A stretch of 13,922 bases of DNA from Rhodopirellula sp. GTDB taxonomy: Bacteria > Planctomycetota > Planctomycetia > Pirellulales > Pirellulaceae. Under the pieces are notes generated by a model. It did no database searches. It had not been told where the DNA came from and worked only from the letters and a program-made list of their open reading frames with translations. Shown here piece after piece: positions 1-8,418 of this stretch; position 1 is the first letter of the stretch, and each line of letters starts with the position of its first letter. A program made the position numbers and the translations under genes. The stretch covers positions 7,895 to 21,816 of the forward strand of contig PAXU01000030.1 of the NCBI GenBank assembly GCA_002714565.1. The letters run 5' to 3'.

Positions 1-16
1 GACTGGTCAAAAACGC

Positions 17-1318
17 ATGAATCAACGACGTGACTTCCTAAAACAGTCAGCCGCGATTTCAGCCGCTTCGATTACGGCGTCGAGAATGTTGCCCGCCCGA
101 GCTAACGATGCCTTGAAGCCACTAAATGTTGGCCTGATTGGTTGCGGAGGACGTGGGAATTACTTAGCTGGACTCTTCAAAAATAGTCCTTCCGTAAAGC
201 TCTCATGGCTTTGTGATGCGAATGAGAAACGTTTGGGCTCAGCGATCTCCATTCCGAGTGAAAAACCGAAAACGTGCAGTGACATGCGCGAGATGCTCGA
301 TGATGATGACTTGGATGCTGTTATTGTTGCCACCCCCGACCATTGGCATAGTCCGGCTGCAATCCTTGCATGTGACGCAGGTAAACACGTATATGTTGAA
401 AAGCCATGCTCTCATAATGTGAGAGAAGGACGCTTATTGGTCGAAGCTGCCAAACGTAACAATGTCATCGTTCAGCATGGCACTCAGGTACGTAGTACTA
501 CAATGCTAATTGATGCGATGAAGCTGCTCCGCGATGGCATTATCGGTGATGTGAAAGTTGTCAAAGCTTGGAATATACAGCGCCGCGGAAATATTGGTCA
601 TCAACAACCTAGCGACCCACCGGATCATTTGGACTACGACTTGTGGGTTGGTCCGTGTGAAATGATTCCGTATCAAAACAACCGTGTAAACGGCGGCTGG
701 CACTGGTGGTATCACTTTGGGACCGGCGATATGGGCAATGACGGTGTTCACGATATTGACTATGCCAGATGGGCGCTCGGAGTTGAAACGCATCCCTCAA
801 AGGTGACTGCTGTAGGTGGTAAGTATTTCTTTGACGATGATCAGGAGTTTCCTGATACGCAGCAAGTGGCATTTGAATACCCAGGTGACGGTGAGACTGG
901 TAGTCAGCGTATTTTGATTTACGAACAGCGCCTTTGGTCGACAAATTATCCGCATAACACGGACAGTGGTGTTGAAGTATACGGTACCAAGGGACAGATG
1001 TACTTAAGTCGTCGGGGGAAGATACAGGTGCTTGGTGAACGGAATGCGAAGATTGATGTGGATATAGCTCCGGAGGCTCAAAACGCACCGAAGCACGTCG
1101 CCAATTTTCTGGATTGTGTCCGTACGGGAAAGACGCCTAATGCGGATATCGATATTGGACATCTCACTTCGTCACTCTGCCATTTGGGTAATATCGCGGT
1201 GAGACTCGGGCGATCATTTGATTTTGATCCTGCAACGGAATCCGTTCCAATGGATCAGGAGGTGAATGAGCTGCTTGGGCGACGCTACCGGGAGCACTGG
1301 GGAAATCCGGTTGCCTAA
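17..1318 (+). CDS. Tat-exported Gfo/Idh/MocA family oxidoreductase
   Basis: 433 residues. The N-terminus carries a twin-arginine signal (R4-R5 in RRDFLK, then a weakly hydrophobic Ala/Ser stretch to about residue 30), so the folded, cofactor-loaded enzyme is probably exported. A Rossmann dinucleotide site follows (GLIGCGGRG, residues 39-47). The family EKP motif is at 128-130, inside YVEKPCSHN. The C-terminal alpha/beta domain contains GDMGNDGVHDID (237-248), where H245 sits at the usual catalytic His position. The family carries out NAD(P)-dependent oxidation or reduction of sugars and related polyols; the substrate cannot be read from the sequence. Planctomycetes carry many Tat-signal paralogues of this type. 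The ATG gives the complete Tat motif, though there is no clear Shine-Dalgarno and only 16 upstream bases are visible. The next gene starts 22 bases after the stop, so the two may be co-transcribed. Confidence 0.93.
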   Translation: MNQRRDFLKQSAAISAASITASRMLPARANDALKPLNVGLIGCGGRGNYLAGLFKNSPSVKLSWLCDANEKRLGSAISIPSEKPKTCSDMREMLDDDDLDAVIVATPDHWHSPAAILACDAGKHVYVEKPCSHNVREGRLLVEAAKRNNVIVQHGTQVRSTTMLIDAMKLLRDGIIGDVKVVKAWNIQRRGNIGHQQPSDPPDHLDYDLWVGPCEMIPYQNNRVNGGWHWWYHFGTGDMGNDGVHDIDYARWALGVETHPSKVTAVGGKYFFDDDQEFPDTQQVAFEYPGDGETGSQRILIYEQRLWSTNYPHNTDSGVEVYGTKGQMYLSRRGKIQVLGERNAKIDVDIAPEAQNAPKHVANFLDCVRTGKTPNADIDIGHLTSSLCHLGNIAVRLGRSFDFDPATESVPMDQEVNELLGRRYREHWGNPVA

Positions 1319-1340
1319 GTCATAAGCGATTCAGGTCAGT

Positions 1341-2753
1341 ATGGCTTTTGATTCAATTGAATTCATCGTTTTCTTTACGTCCATCGTATGCTTGTATTGG
1401 CTGCTCGGGATTCGTTACCGTGCGCAAAATGCGCTGATACTCGTTGCCAGTTACTTCTTCTATGGATGGTGGGATTGGCGATTCCTCGTGTTGATTGCTG
1501 GCTCGAGCCTGCTCGATTTCATTATCGGCAAGAAACTCTCTGGCTCAGCCGGTGCCACCGCTAAACGAAAACGGCTTGTTGCCCTTAGCGTGACGGCAAA
1601 CCTGTGCTTGCTTGGGGTATTTAAGTACTACAACTTTTTCATTGAGAGTCTCTCTCAGTTGCTTCAAGTGGCCGGCATCGAGAATGGCCTTGATACATTA
1701 CCGATCGTGTTACCGGTCGGAATTTCGTTCTACACATTTCAATCAATGGCCTACACCATTGATGTTTATCGTGGCAAGGTAACGGCGGAAGCAAATCTCG
1801 TTACCTTTCTCGCTTACATATCGTTTTTCCCACAATTAGTGGCAGGTCCCATCGAGCGAGCAGACAGGCTATTGCCACAATTCCACAAGGCCCGTGAATT
1901 AACTGATGATCTTGTGAAAACGTCGGTCTTGTCCATGAGCTACGGCTTTTTGCTGAAGATTCTGGTTTCCAATACGTGTAGCGGATTTGTGAGCATTGGA
2001 TTTCACGAAAATAATACTAACGGCTGGTCATCGATTCTGGCTGTATTGTTCTTCTCGATTCAAATCTATGCCGACTTTTATGCTTACAGCCTGATTGCAA
2101 AGGGCGCTGCAGGATTACTTGGGATCGAGTTGATAGACAATTTTCGGCAACCGTATCTCGCAGCGAATCCAAGTGATTTTTGGCGACGGTGGCATGTGTC
2201 TCTAAGTACGTGGCTAAGAGATTACCTTTACATTCCGTTAGGTGGAAATAGAGGATCAAAGTCGCTGCTTGTCAGAAATCTAATGGTCACCATGATCCTT
2301 GGCGGACTTTGGCACGGAGCATCGTGGAATTTCATCTGGTGGGGTGTTGGCCACGGATTGATACTCGTGCTATATCACCTGGCTCTCAGCGAGCGATGGA
2401 AAACGAACGTAAGTGTGGTGCGGCAAATCATCCTGAGATCAGCCACGTTGCTTTGGATCCTCGTTAGTTGGTGGCTCTTTAGAGCTCAAGGAGAATCCAT
2501 TGTCGCCCTTGCCTCTCGCCAGTTTTCAGATTTCACCCTGCTTGAATTCCACACGCGTTTCATCGTTACATTTTTATGTCTGCTGACACTGGTACTTACG
2601 GTTGATGCATTCATCGAGTTGGATCGCAAGCAGAGAATGAGAAGGTGGCTGCGTGAACCAATCGTATTTAGCACGACACTGGCCGTACTATGGTTGATTT
2701 CCATTTCCATGTTTCAAGCATTTGAAACACAGTTCATTTACTTTCAGTTCTAA
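1341..2753 (+). CDS. MBOAT family O-acyltransferase (AlgI-like)
   Basis: 470 residues, an integral inner-membrane protein with many hydrophobic segments. It matches the alginate O-acetylation AlgI/DltB branch of the MBOAT family. Visible signatures are PVGISFYTFQSMAYTIDVYRG-like sequence at about 128-148, SFFPQLVAGPIERADRLLPQF at about 160-180, DFWRRWHVSLSTWLRDYLYI with H285, and GGLWHGASWNFIWWG with H325. H325 corresponds to the invariant essential MBOAT histidine (H322 in Pseudomonas AlgI). The family passes an acyl group, usually acetyl, across the membrane for transfer to an exopolysaccharide or wall polymer. The acceptor here is unknown. Start: ATG preceded by AGGT five to eight bases upstream. 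The next gene, 21 bases downstream, encodes an SGNH-like protein, the typical partner of AlgI-type proteins (AlgJ/AlgX, PatB, DltD roles). Confidence 0.93.
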   Translation: MAFDSIEFIVFFTSIVCLYWLLGIRYRAQNALILVASYFFYGWWDWRFLVLIAGSSLLDFIIGKKLSGSAGATAKRKRLVALSVTANLCLLGVFKYYNFFIESLSQLLQVAGIENGLDTLPIVLPVGISFYTFQSMAYTIDVYRGKVTAEANLVTFLAYISFFPQLVAGPIERADRLLPQFHKARELTDDLVKTSVLSMSYGFLLKILVSNTCSGFVSIGFHENNTNGWSSILAVLFFSIQIYADFYAYSLIAKGAAGLLGIELIDNFRQPYLAANPSDFWRRWHVSLSTWLRDYLYIPLGGNRGSKSLLVRNLMVTMILGGLWHGASWNFIWWGVGHGLILVLYHLALSERWKTNVSVVRQIILRSATLLWILVSWWLFRAQGESIVALASRQFSDFTLLEFHTRFIVTFLCLLTLVLTVDAFIELDRKQRMRRWLREPIVFSTTLAVLWLISISMFQAFETQFIYFQF

Positions 2754-2774
2754 GACCATATAAGGACGTCACCG

Positions 2775-3752
2775 TTGAAAGACCTGTTGTTGATACTGAA
2801 ACATGTGAAAGGTGGCTTAATCCTGCTGCTTCTCTTTGGTGCTGCAGCAGGTATGAGTGTGGATGGGATTGATGAAGCAGATGGGCGACTTGGGAATGTA
2901 GAGTTCACGGTGGTTAAGGAGCAGATGTCACGCACCCACCGAGCCATCGACAAGGACATTGTATTTCTCGGAGATTCCACAGCCTTAAACGATATTGATG
3001 CAAGCAGACTGCAGCAAGCAACTGGACAATCCGTTGTATCTGTCGCTGTCATGGCTGCTTGTGGACCGGAAACGATCAATGGACAGCTCAAGGTCATCCT
3101 TGATCAAATCACAGATTCAACCGATCACCATCGTCCTCACATCATTGTTACGATTAATCCAATCTCATTCCAACGATACGATTCAAATCTCGCTGGCTTT
3201 AGTTCAAAAGGATTGACGGGAGTCCAGCAAACGTTAAGCATGCAACGCCAAATAAGGTATTCCATACGAGCGCTGATGGGTCGTTTGCTGACGTGGCCAT
3301 TGCCTGGTTCGTTTGGAGTCGCACACGGAGATTCAAGCGGACTTATTCATGCAATGGACTTGGGAAGCGGTACGTTTGCAGATCCGAATCCGCCATTACA
3401 TTCGGCACGGCTGATAGAGGATGTAACTAACGATGTTTCAGCCATCAAACACACAGAGCATCAAATTTTGACAAATATTGATCCGACGATTATCGCAAAA
3501 CTGCGAGCATCAGGTTGTTCGGTCGACCTTCTTATAACTCCAATCCCTTTGGAGATTTCAACAAGAAAGGTAATGTTGGCCATTTTGTCGCTGAACGATA
3601 ACACGGTAAATCAACTTGGTCTGAATGATTGGATTCCGATGCCTTGGGAAATGAGTGGCGAGTTGTTTGCAAACCAACATCTAAGTGCCGAAGGTCGTGC
3701 CACATATACCAAGGCGCTAGCAATCAAGTTACAACAGCGATATTCAGATTAA
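2775..3752 (+). CDS. SGNH/GDSL-like protein, putative acyl-transfer partner of the MBOAT protein
   Basis: 325 residues from a TTG start with AAGGA eight bases upstream. Residues about 9-27 form one hydrophobic segment (membrane anchor or signal), placing the rest outside the cytoplasm. The sequence is divergent but shows SGNH hallmarks: a strand ending in FLGDST (nucleophile Ser expected at S68), a middle strand IIVTINPISF with N128, and a C-terminal block NQHLSAEGRATYTKAL with His at H302. In most relatives an Asp precedes the His by three residues (DxxH); here that position is Ala299, so the triad looks incomplete or rearranged. Position directly after an AlgI-like gene suggests it receives the acyl group from the MBOAT protein and transfers it to a surface glycan. 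An esterase or a non-catalytic binding role is also possible. The fold call rests on short motifs only. Confidence 0.72.
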   Translation: MKDLLLILKHVKGGLILLLLFGAAAGMSVDGIDEADGRLGNVEFTVVKEQMSRTHRAIDKDIVFLGDSTALNDIDASRLQQATGQSVVSVAVMAACGPETINGQLKVILDQITDSTDHHRPHIIVTINPISFQRYDSNLAGFSSKGLTGVQQTLSMQRQIRYSIRALMGRLLTWPLPGSFGVAHGDSSGLIHAMDLGSGTFADPNPPLHSARLIEDVTNDVSAIKHTEHQILTNIDPTIIAKLRASGCSVDLLITPIPLEISTRKVMLAILSLNDNTVNQLGLNDWIPMPWEMSGELFANQHLSAEGRATYTKALAIKLQQRYSD

Positions 3753-3809
3753 ACCGCAGATAGGCGCTCCGATGCGCACGCGTGTACATCCTATTTTGGA
3801 AAAAGTAAT

Positions 3810-6800
3810 ATGGAAATTCGATCTCTGATTTTCTTACTCGTTGGTCTTCTCTCCACTGCTGAGATGGTTGTCGCAGAACGAGGGTACTTTCGACGCCCAT
3901 CAATCCACGGCGATACGATCGTGTTTACAGCTGAAGGTGATCTGTGGCGCGTAAGTGCGGCAGGTGGTAATGCCATTCGATTGACGAGTCATCTGGAGCA
4001 GGAATTGGATGCTGCTATTTCACCGGATGGACGGTTCGTGGCCTATTCCGCTTCGTATGAAGGACCGCGAGAAGTATACGTTTTACCGATAGACGGAGGC
4101 AGGCCGCGACGTATCACCTACGACGGCGAGACGTCTGGTGTGCGCGTAAGAGGTTGGTCACCAGAAGGCCGTGTGCTCTATGCAACGCGTCATTTTTCCA
4201 CTCTGCCAAATACACAATTGGTGCTTGTGCACCCAGGTACACTTGAGCAAGAACGCGTTCCACTTGCACAAGCTTCCGATGCTGACTGGACTCCGAAGCG
4301 AAGTGGAATGGTGTTTACTCGACTGGCAAAACAGAGCAGCAGTACCAAACGTTATCACGGTGGTTCGGTTGAAAATCTCTGGCACTACTATGACGGGCAA
4401 CCCGAGGCTATTCCGTTAACAGCTGACTATACCGGAACCAGTCGAGAGCCCATGATCTGGAATCAACGTGTCTATTTCGCTAGTGATCGTGACGGCACGA
4501 TGAATCTTTGGTCCATGAAGCTGGACGGGACTGATTTACAACAAATAACGAAACACAAAGGATTCGATGTGATGGGTCCGGCATTAGATGACGGTCGAAT
4601 AGTCTATCAATTGGGAGCCGACTTGATGCTCGTCGACCTTGCAGATCCTCGTCCATCTGTTGTTTCCATCAAATTGGTGTCGGACTTTGAACATACCCGT
4701 GAGAAGTGGATTGAAGAACCGATGGATTATCTCGATTCCTATTCACTTAGCACGGATGGCAAACGACTAGCTGTTGCCGCACGCGGCCACGTATTTGTAT
4801 TGCCTACTGGTTCTGGTCGTGCTGTGCAGGTGACCAGAAAGCAAGGCGTGCGCTATCGAAGTGTCAGTTTTCTGCCTGGTTCCAACGAGATCTTGGCACT
4901 CTCTGATGAGTCAGGAGAAATGGAGTTTTGGCAGTTCAATGCGCGAGGAAATACTGCCCCTGAACAACTGACGGACAATGGAAATATCTTTCGATATGCA
5001 CCGAATCCTTCACCGGATGGCAAGTGGTTTGCCTTTACGGATAAGAACTTTCATCTTTGGATTCACGATGTTGAAGCCGGAAAAACCCGCCGCATCGATA
5101 CTTCCGATATGTACAACTTCTACGATTTGCAGTGGTCGCATGACAGTCAGTGGCTTGCTTATGTGGCCAACGGCGATAATCAAATGTCGAGAGTGTGGAT
5201 TTGGAATGTAAAAGAACAGGCGTCATTTCCCGTTACTACCGAACGAACGGAGAGTTATTCACCGACCTGGAGTCCTGACGGTAAGTGGCTCTATTTCTTA
5301 TCGGATCGAAACCTCGTTTCTTCGGTTCGAAGCCCGTGGGGCAACCTCCAGCCGGAACCTTACTTTGATAAGCGTACTCAGATTTTCCAGCTAGCTTTGC
5401 GCAATGGACTGACGTCGCCGTTCTTGGCTCCAAACGAATTGTTGGACGGAAATGATGATGAGACACCTGATGCGGAGAACTCGAAAGATGCAGATTCAAA
5501 GGGAAAAAGGGACGACGATCAGAAGCAACAAAATGAAAAGATCATTGAGATCGAATTGAAAGGAATTACGACACGGATTTCGCGTTTACCAGTAGCTGCC
5601 GGGAATTATGACGACTTGGTGGCTTCGAAGTCACATCTTTACTGGGCGAGTGCTTCATCGGTTTCCGGAGGTTCGGAATCTCTGATGTCCTTGGAGCGAA
5701 AGCACGATACGGAACCGGTGACGGTGATGTCAGATATTAAATCATTCGAGCTCAACTCGGATCGTTCCAAAGTCACCGTGCGTAAATCAGATTCGCTTTA
5801 CGTGTTTGAAGCGAATGGTCGCGGTCCGTCAAATATGAGCAAAGCTGCGGTATCGCAAAACGGTTGGTCGTTCGTGATTGACCCGGTGGCGGAATGGAAG
5901 CAAATGTTGATCGATGCGTGGCGCATGGAGAGAGATTACTTCTATGATCCGAATCTACATGGTGCCAATTGGAAAGAACTGCTTGATAGGCACTTACCGC
6001 TCGTCGAGCGAGTGACGGATCGCGCCGAACTTAATGATCTGATCGAACAATTGTGTGGAGAACTGGAAGCCTTACATATCTATGTGCGTGGAGGAGACCA
6101 TCGAAGCGACGACCTGTCTGTATTTCCATCTTCGCTGGGCGCGGTGTTACGAAAGGATGCGCAAGTCGGCGGATATGTAGTGGATCACATATACCGAAAC
6201 GATCCGGACTACCCAGATGAATTGTCACCACTTGCTCGCCCGGAAGTCGATGTAAAGGTTGGCAGCGTCATTCAAACGATCAATGGTGTTGATGTCTTAT
6301 CAGTAGATCACATTAATCGGCTGCTTCGAGGGCAAGCTGGGCGGCAAGTCCTATTGACGGTTAAGGACTTTGATAACGAAGCTGAACGCGACGTAATCGT
6401 GCAGCCTATACGCATATCACAAGAAGCAGCTCTACGATATGACCAGTGGGAACTGACACGCCGTGAACAGGTTGAGAAGGTTGGTAATGGCAAGATTGGT
6501 TATGTTCACTTACGAGCTATGGGCACGGCGGATATTGGCCGCTGGGCGCGAGATTTCTATCCGGTGTTTCACAAACAAGGGTTGATTGTGGATGTCCGAC
6601 ATAACCGCGGTGGAAATATAGACAGCTGGATCCTCGAGAAGCTCATGCGTCAGGCATGGTTCTACTGGAAGCCTCGAGTTGGAAAGCCCTACTGGAACAT
6701 GCAACATGCATTTCGTGGCCACATTGTAGTGTTGTGTAATGAAAAGACTGCCTCGGATGGTGAGGCATTTTCCGAAGGATTTCGACGCTTGGGACTAGGA

Positions 6801-7109
6801 AAGGTTATCGGAACCAGAACTTGGGGCGGTGAAATATGGTTGAGTATCAACAACCGGTTGGTGGATACCGGTTTCTCCTCTGCCGCTCAAACCGGAGTTT
6901 ATGGTCCAGAGGGTGAATGGTTGATTGAAGGCCATGGCGTAGATCCGGATATCGTTGTAGATAATCGTCCTCACCAGACGTTTGAAGGTAAGGATGCACA
7001 ATTGGAGGCCGCGATTGGATACCTCATCGACAGAATTAAGGAAGATCCGAGGTTAGTGCCAAAAGTGCCGGACTATCCTGTACGCCCGGGGCAGAAGAAA
7101 ACACGGTAG
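3810..7109 (+). CDS. Tricorn-type S41 protease homologue, exported
   Basis: 1099 residues, close to archaeal tricorn in length. A cleavable signal peptide (about 1-22, ending VVAE) puts it in the periplasm, unlike cytosolic archaeal tricorn. Residues about 25-660 form two beta-propellers with TolB/WD-like repeats (SPDGRFVAYSA, SPDGKWFAFTD, SPDGKWLYFLSDR). A charged linker rich in D/K/Q lies at about 545-580. Then come the C1 helical domain (about 690-765), a PDZ domain (about 770-860) and the C2 catalytic domain. Visible catalytic residues are H756 (GELEALHIYVRGG), oxyanion-hole glycines in HNRGGN (931-936), the nucleophile S982 with D983 (TASDGEAFSEGF), and E1040 (WLIEGHGVDPD). The archaeal tetrad Ser before the His is replaced by L755. 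Likely role: degradation of peptides in the periplasm. Start: ATG with a weak GGA nine bases upstream. The preceding gene ends 57 bases earlier. Confidence 0.94.
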   Translation: MEIRSLIFLLVGLLSTAEMVVAERGYFRRPSIHGDTIVFTAEGDLWRVSAAGGNAIRLTSHLEQELDAAISPDGRFVAYSASYEGPREVYVLPIDGGRPRRITYDGETSGVRVRGWSPEGRVLYATRHFSTLPNTQLVLVHPGTLEQERVPLAQASDADWTPKRSGMVFTRLAKQSSSTKRYHGGSVENLWHYYDGQPEAIPLTADYTGTSREPMIWNQRVYFASDRDGTMNLWSMKLDGTDLQQITKHKGFDVMGPALDDGRIVYQLGADLMLVDLADPRPSVVSIKLVSDFEHTREKWIEEPMDYLDSYSLSTDGKRLAVAARGHVFVLPTGSGRAVQVTRKQGVRYRSVSFLPGSNEILALSDESGEMEFWQFNARGNTAPEQLTDNGNIFRYAPNPSPDGKWFAFTDKNFHLWIHDVEAGKTRRIDTSDMYNFYDLQWSHDSQWLAYVANGDNQMSRVWIWNVKEQASFPVTTERTESYSPTWSPDGKWLYFLSDRNLVSSVRSPWGNLQPEPYFDKRTQIFQLALRNGLTSPFLAPNELLDGNDDETPDAENSKDADSKGKRDDDQKQQNEKIIEIELKGITTRISRLPVAAGNYDDLVASKSHLYWASASSVSGGSESLMSLERKHDTEPVTVMSDIKSFELNSDRSKVTVRKSDSLYVFEANGRGPSNMSKAAVSQNGWSFVIDPVAEWKQMLIDAWRMERDYFYDPNLHGANWKELLDRHLPLVERVTDRAELNDLIEQLCGELEALHIYVRGGDHRSDDLSVFPSSLGAVLRKDAQVGGYVVDHIYRNDPDYPDELSPLARPEVDVKVGSVIQTINGVDVLSVDHINRLLRGQAGRQVLLTVKDFDNEAERDVIVQPIRISQEAALRYDQWELTRREQVEKVGNGKIGYVHLRAMGTADIGRWARDFYPVFHKQGLIVDVRHNRGGNIDSWILEKLMRQAWFYWKPRVGKPYWNMQHAFRGHIVVLCNEKTASDGEAFSEGFRRLGLGKVIGTRTWGGEIWLSINNRLVDTGFSSAAQTGVYGPEGEWLIEGHGVDPDIVVDNRPHQTFEGKDAQLEAAIGYLIDRIKEDPRLVPKVPDYPVRPGQKKTR

Positions 7110-7143
7110 TTTTCTACTGAAACGAGATTCTCCGAGACCAGCT

Positions 7144-7165
7144 GTCGTAAGTTTATACATACGAC
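7144..7165. repeat. Inverted repeat after the tricorn gene
   Basis: GTCGTA and TACGAC arms are separated by ten bases. Two more pairs extend the stem past one A-A mismatch, leaving a TTAT loop. It lies 34 bases after the protease stop codon. No T-tract follows, so it does not look like an intrinsic terminator. It could be an operator, an mRNA 3' end structure or chance. Confidence 0.3.
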
Positions 7166-7229
7166 TTATGGCAAAATTCTTTCCTGTTAAGCTGGACAAG
7201 TTGTAACGATTCTTCCGAATAAAACGATG

Positions 7230-7267
7230 GAGAGCTGGTGTTTTCCGTGCGGAAAACGTGCGCTCTC
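7230..7267 (+). promoter_or_regulatory. Concentric leader hairpin upstream of cpaB
   Basis: A two-tier dyad with exactly one centre. The outer arms GAGAGC (7230-7235) and GCTCTC (7262-7267) and the inner arms GTTTTCCG (7240-7247) and CGGAAAAC (7250-7257) are all perfect. The 4x4 space between tiers can add two G-U pairs next to the inner stem. It ends 16 bases before the GAGGA ribosome-binding site of cpaB. No run of T follows, so it is not a standard terminator. It may act in RNA as a leader or mRNA-stability structure, or its inner 18-bp dyad may be a DNA operator. The structure is seen directly; the function is inference. Confidence 0.5.
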
Positions 7268-7296
7268 AAGTCGTGTTACTTTCGAGGAATCGTTTC

Positions 7297-8403
7297 ATGA
7301 AGAAAACGAGAGTTTTTTTTCTACTGTTAGCCTGCGCATTTGCCGGTTTGTTTGCCACCGTATCGGTGAATGAGTCTGCGGAGGTCGTGGCAGTAGAAAT
7401 TGAGCCTGTTGGACCAACGGCGAAAGTATTTGTCTCAACAATAGGGTTTGATCCCGGAGAACAGGTACATCTGCGAAATATTAGCATTGTTGAAAAACCA
7501 GTCGCAGAGCTTCCTCCAAGCGTTATCACTGATGTGGATCACATCGCAACACTATTTGCTAAAGGCCGGATTGAACCGGGTACGGTCTTTGCCGAAGGAT
7601 TGATGGTTGCGGATAAGCAGATGTCGGAGCCATTGGTTCCCGAAGGATTTCGTTCCACAACGATTTCAGCCCATATCGACCCATCCATCTGTGAGTCACT
7701 CGAGCCCGGGTTATCGGTCGATGTGATTGCGTTGATGCATGATAAAGAGCAACGAACGGTATCGGCTCGAAGAATTTTAAAAGGCATCGACTTACTTGCT
7801 AGACCCGTTTCATCGGATAGAGAAAAATACCTGTTTTCACTACCAGTACTCACAAAAGACGATGATGCCGAGATGTTGTTGCTGGCAATGCGAACAGCAA
7901 CATTACACGTATCCCTTAATGATGCTGAAGATGATGATGGTAGACCCCAAGGGCTGGATTACAGTATTGAACATTTGATTCAGGAAGAACTCGTCGCCCA
8001 CGTTGATCAAGGTGCAGATCAGACTCAGGTGGAAACGGGCGGTGGCACAACCGTTAGTCCGATGGATGTTGCCGTAGAGCAATCCGACATGACTGACCCT
8101 AGTGAAAACACGGATGGTCATCATCAAACCGTTACACAAACAGATGATCCGATGCATCAGTATGACAATCCCAATGAACAGACGCAGGATATTGCGTCTC
8201 AAGCCGTGGAGAAGCCAGAGCAAAAGGTCTTCCGTATGGAGATCATCACACCGGCAGGAAGCACTCGCTATCAGTGGGATCGACTGGATGGTGGCCCCGT
8301 GGTTATTCGTGGACTACCAATGATCCGTATAGCTGAGTTGGATGAAGAACTTGAAACAGAGTTGTCACCAACTTCCAGCCAAGAATCAAAAATCGAACGA
8401 TAG
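7297..8403 (+). CDS. cpaB: Flp/Tad pilus assembly protein CpaB (RcpC) homologue with acidic C-terminal extension
   Basis: 368 residues from ATG 7297, chosen because GAGGA (7284-7288) sits eight bases upstream and the protein then opens with a clean KK-hydrophobic segment (residues 2-24). A longer reading from GTG 7258 would begin inside the leader hairpin and disturb the signal. After the membrane segment comes a SAF-like region (about 43-105, with FDPGEQVHLRNISIVEKPV and IEPGTVFAEGLM). The RcpC/CpaB domain follows (about 111-190: VPEGFRSTTISAHID, LEPGLSVDVIAL, SARRILKGIDLLA). Residues about 208-305 are low-complexity and acidic/polar (DDD, QTD, HH), probably disordered. A short ordered-looking end follows (RMEIITPAGSTRYQWDRLDG, about 312-331). 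CpaB acts periplasmically with the secretin of Tad-type pili. The secretin gene begins 15 bases after the stop, and its Shine-Dalgarno overlaps the cpaB stop codon. Confidence 0.82.
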   Translation: MKKTRVFFLLLACAFAGLFATVSVNESAEVVAVEIEPVGPTAKVFVSTIGFDPGEQVHLRNISIVEKPVAELPPSVITDVDHIATLFAKGRIEPGTVFAEGLMVADKQMSEPLVPEGFRSTTISAHIDPSICESLEPGLSVDVIALMHDKEQRTVSARRILKGIDLLARPVSSDREKYLFSLPVLTKDDDAEMLLLAMRTATLHVSLNDAEDDDGRPQGLDYSIEHLIQEELVAHVDQGADQTQVETGGGTTVSPMDVAVEQSDMTDPSENTDGHHQTVTQTDDPMHQYDNPNEQTQDIASQAVEKPEQKVFRMEIITPAGSTRYQWDRLDGGPVVIRGLPMIRIAELDEELETELSPTSSQESKIER

Positions 8404-8418
8404 GGAGCGTTCGTAATT

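Noticed and set aside
609..1088. 159-codon open frame on the minus strand inside the oxidoreductase gene
   Set aside because: It lies wholly within a well-supported gene, has no recognisable domain or ribosome-binding site, and is explained as a shadow of the + strand codons.
7258..7296. GTG start giving 13 extra residues to CpaB
   Set aside because: It begins inside the leader hairpin without a Shine-Dalgarno and puts charged residues ahead of the signal; ATG 7297 has GAGGA at ideal spacing.
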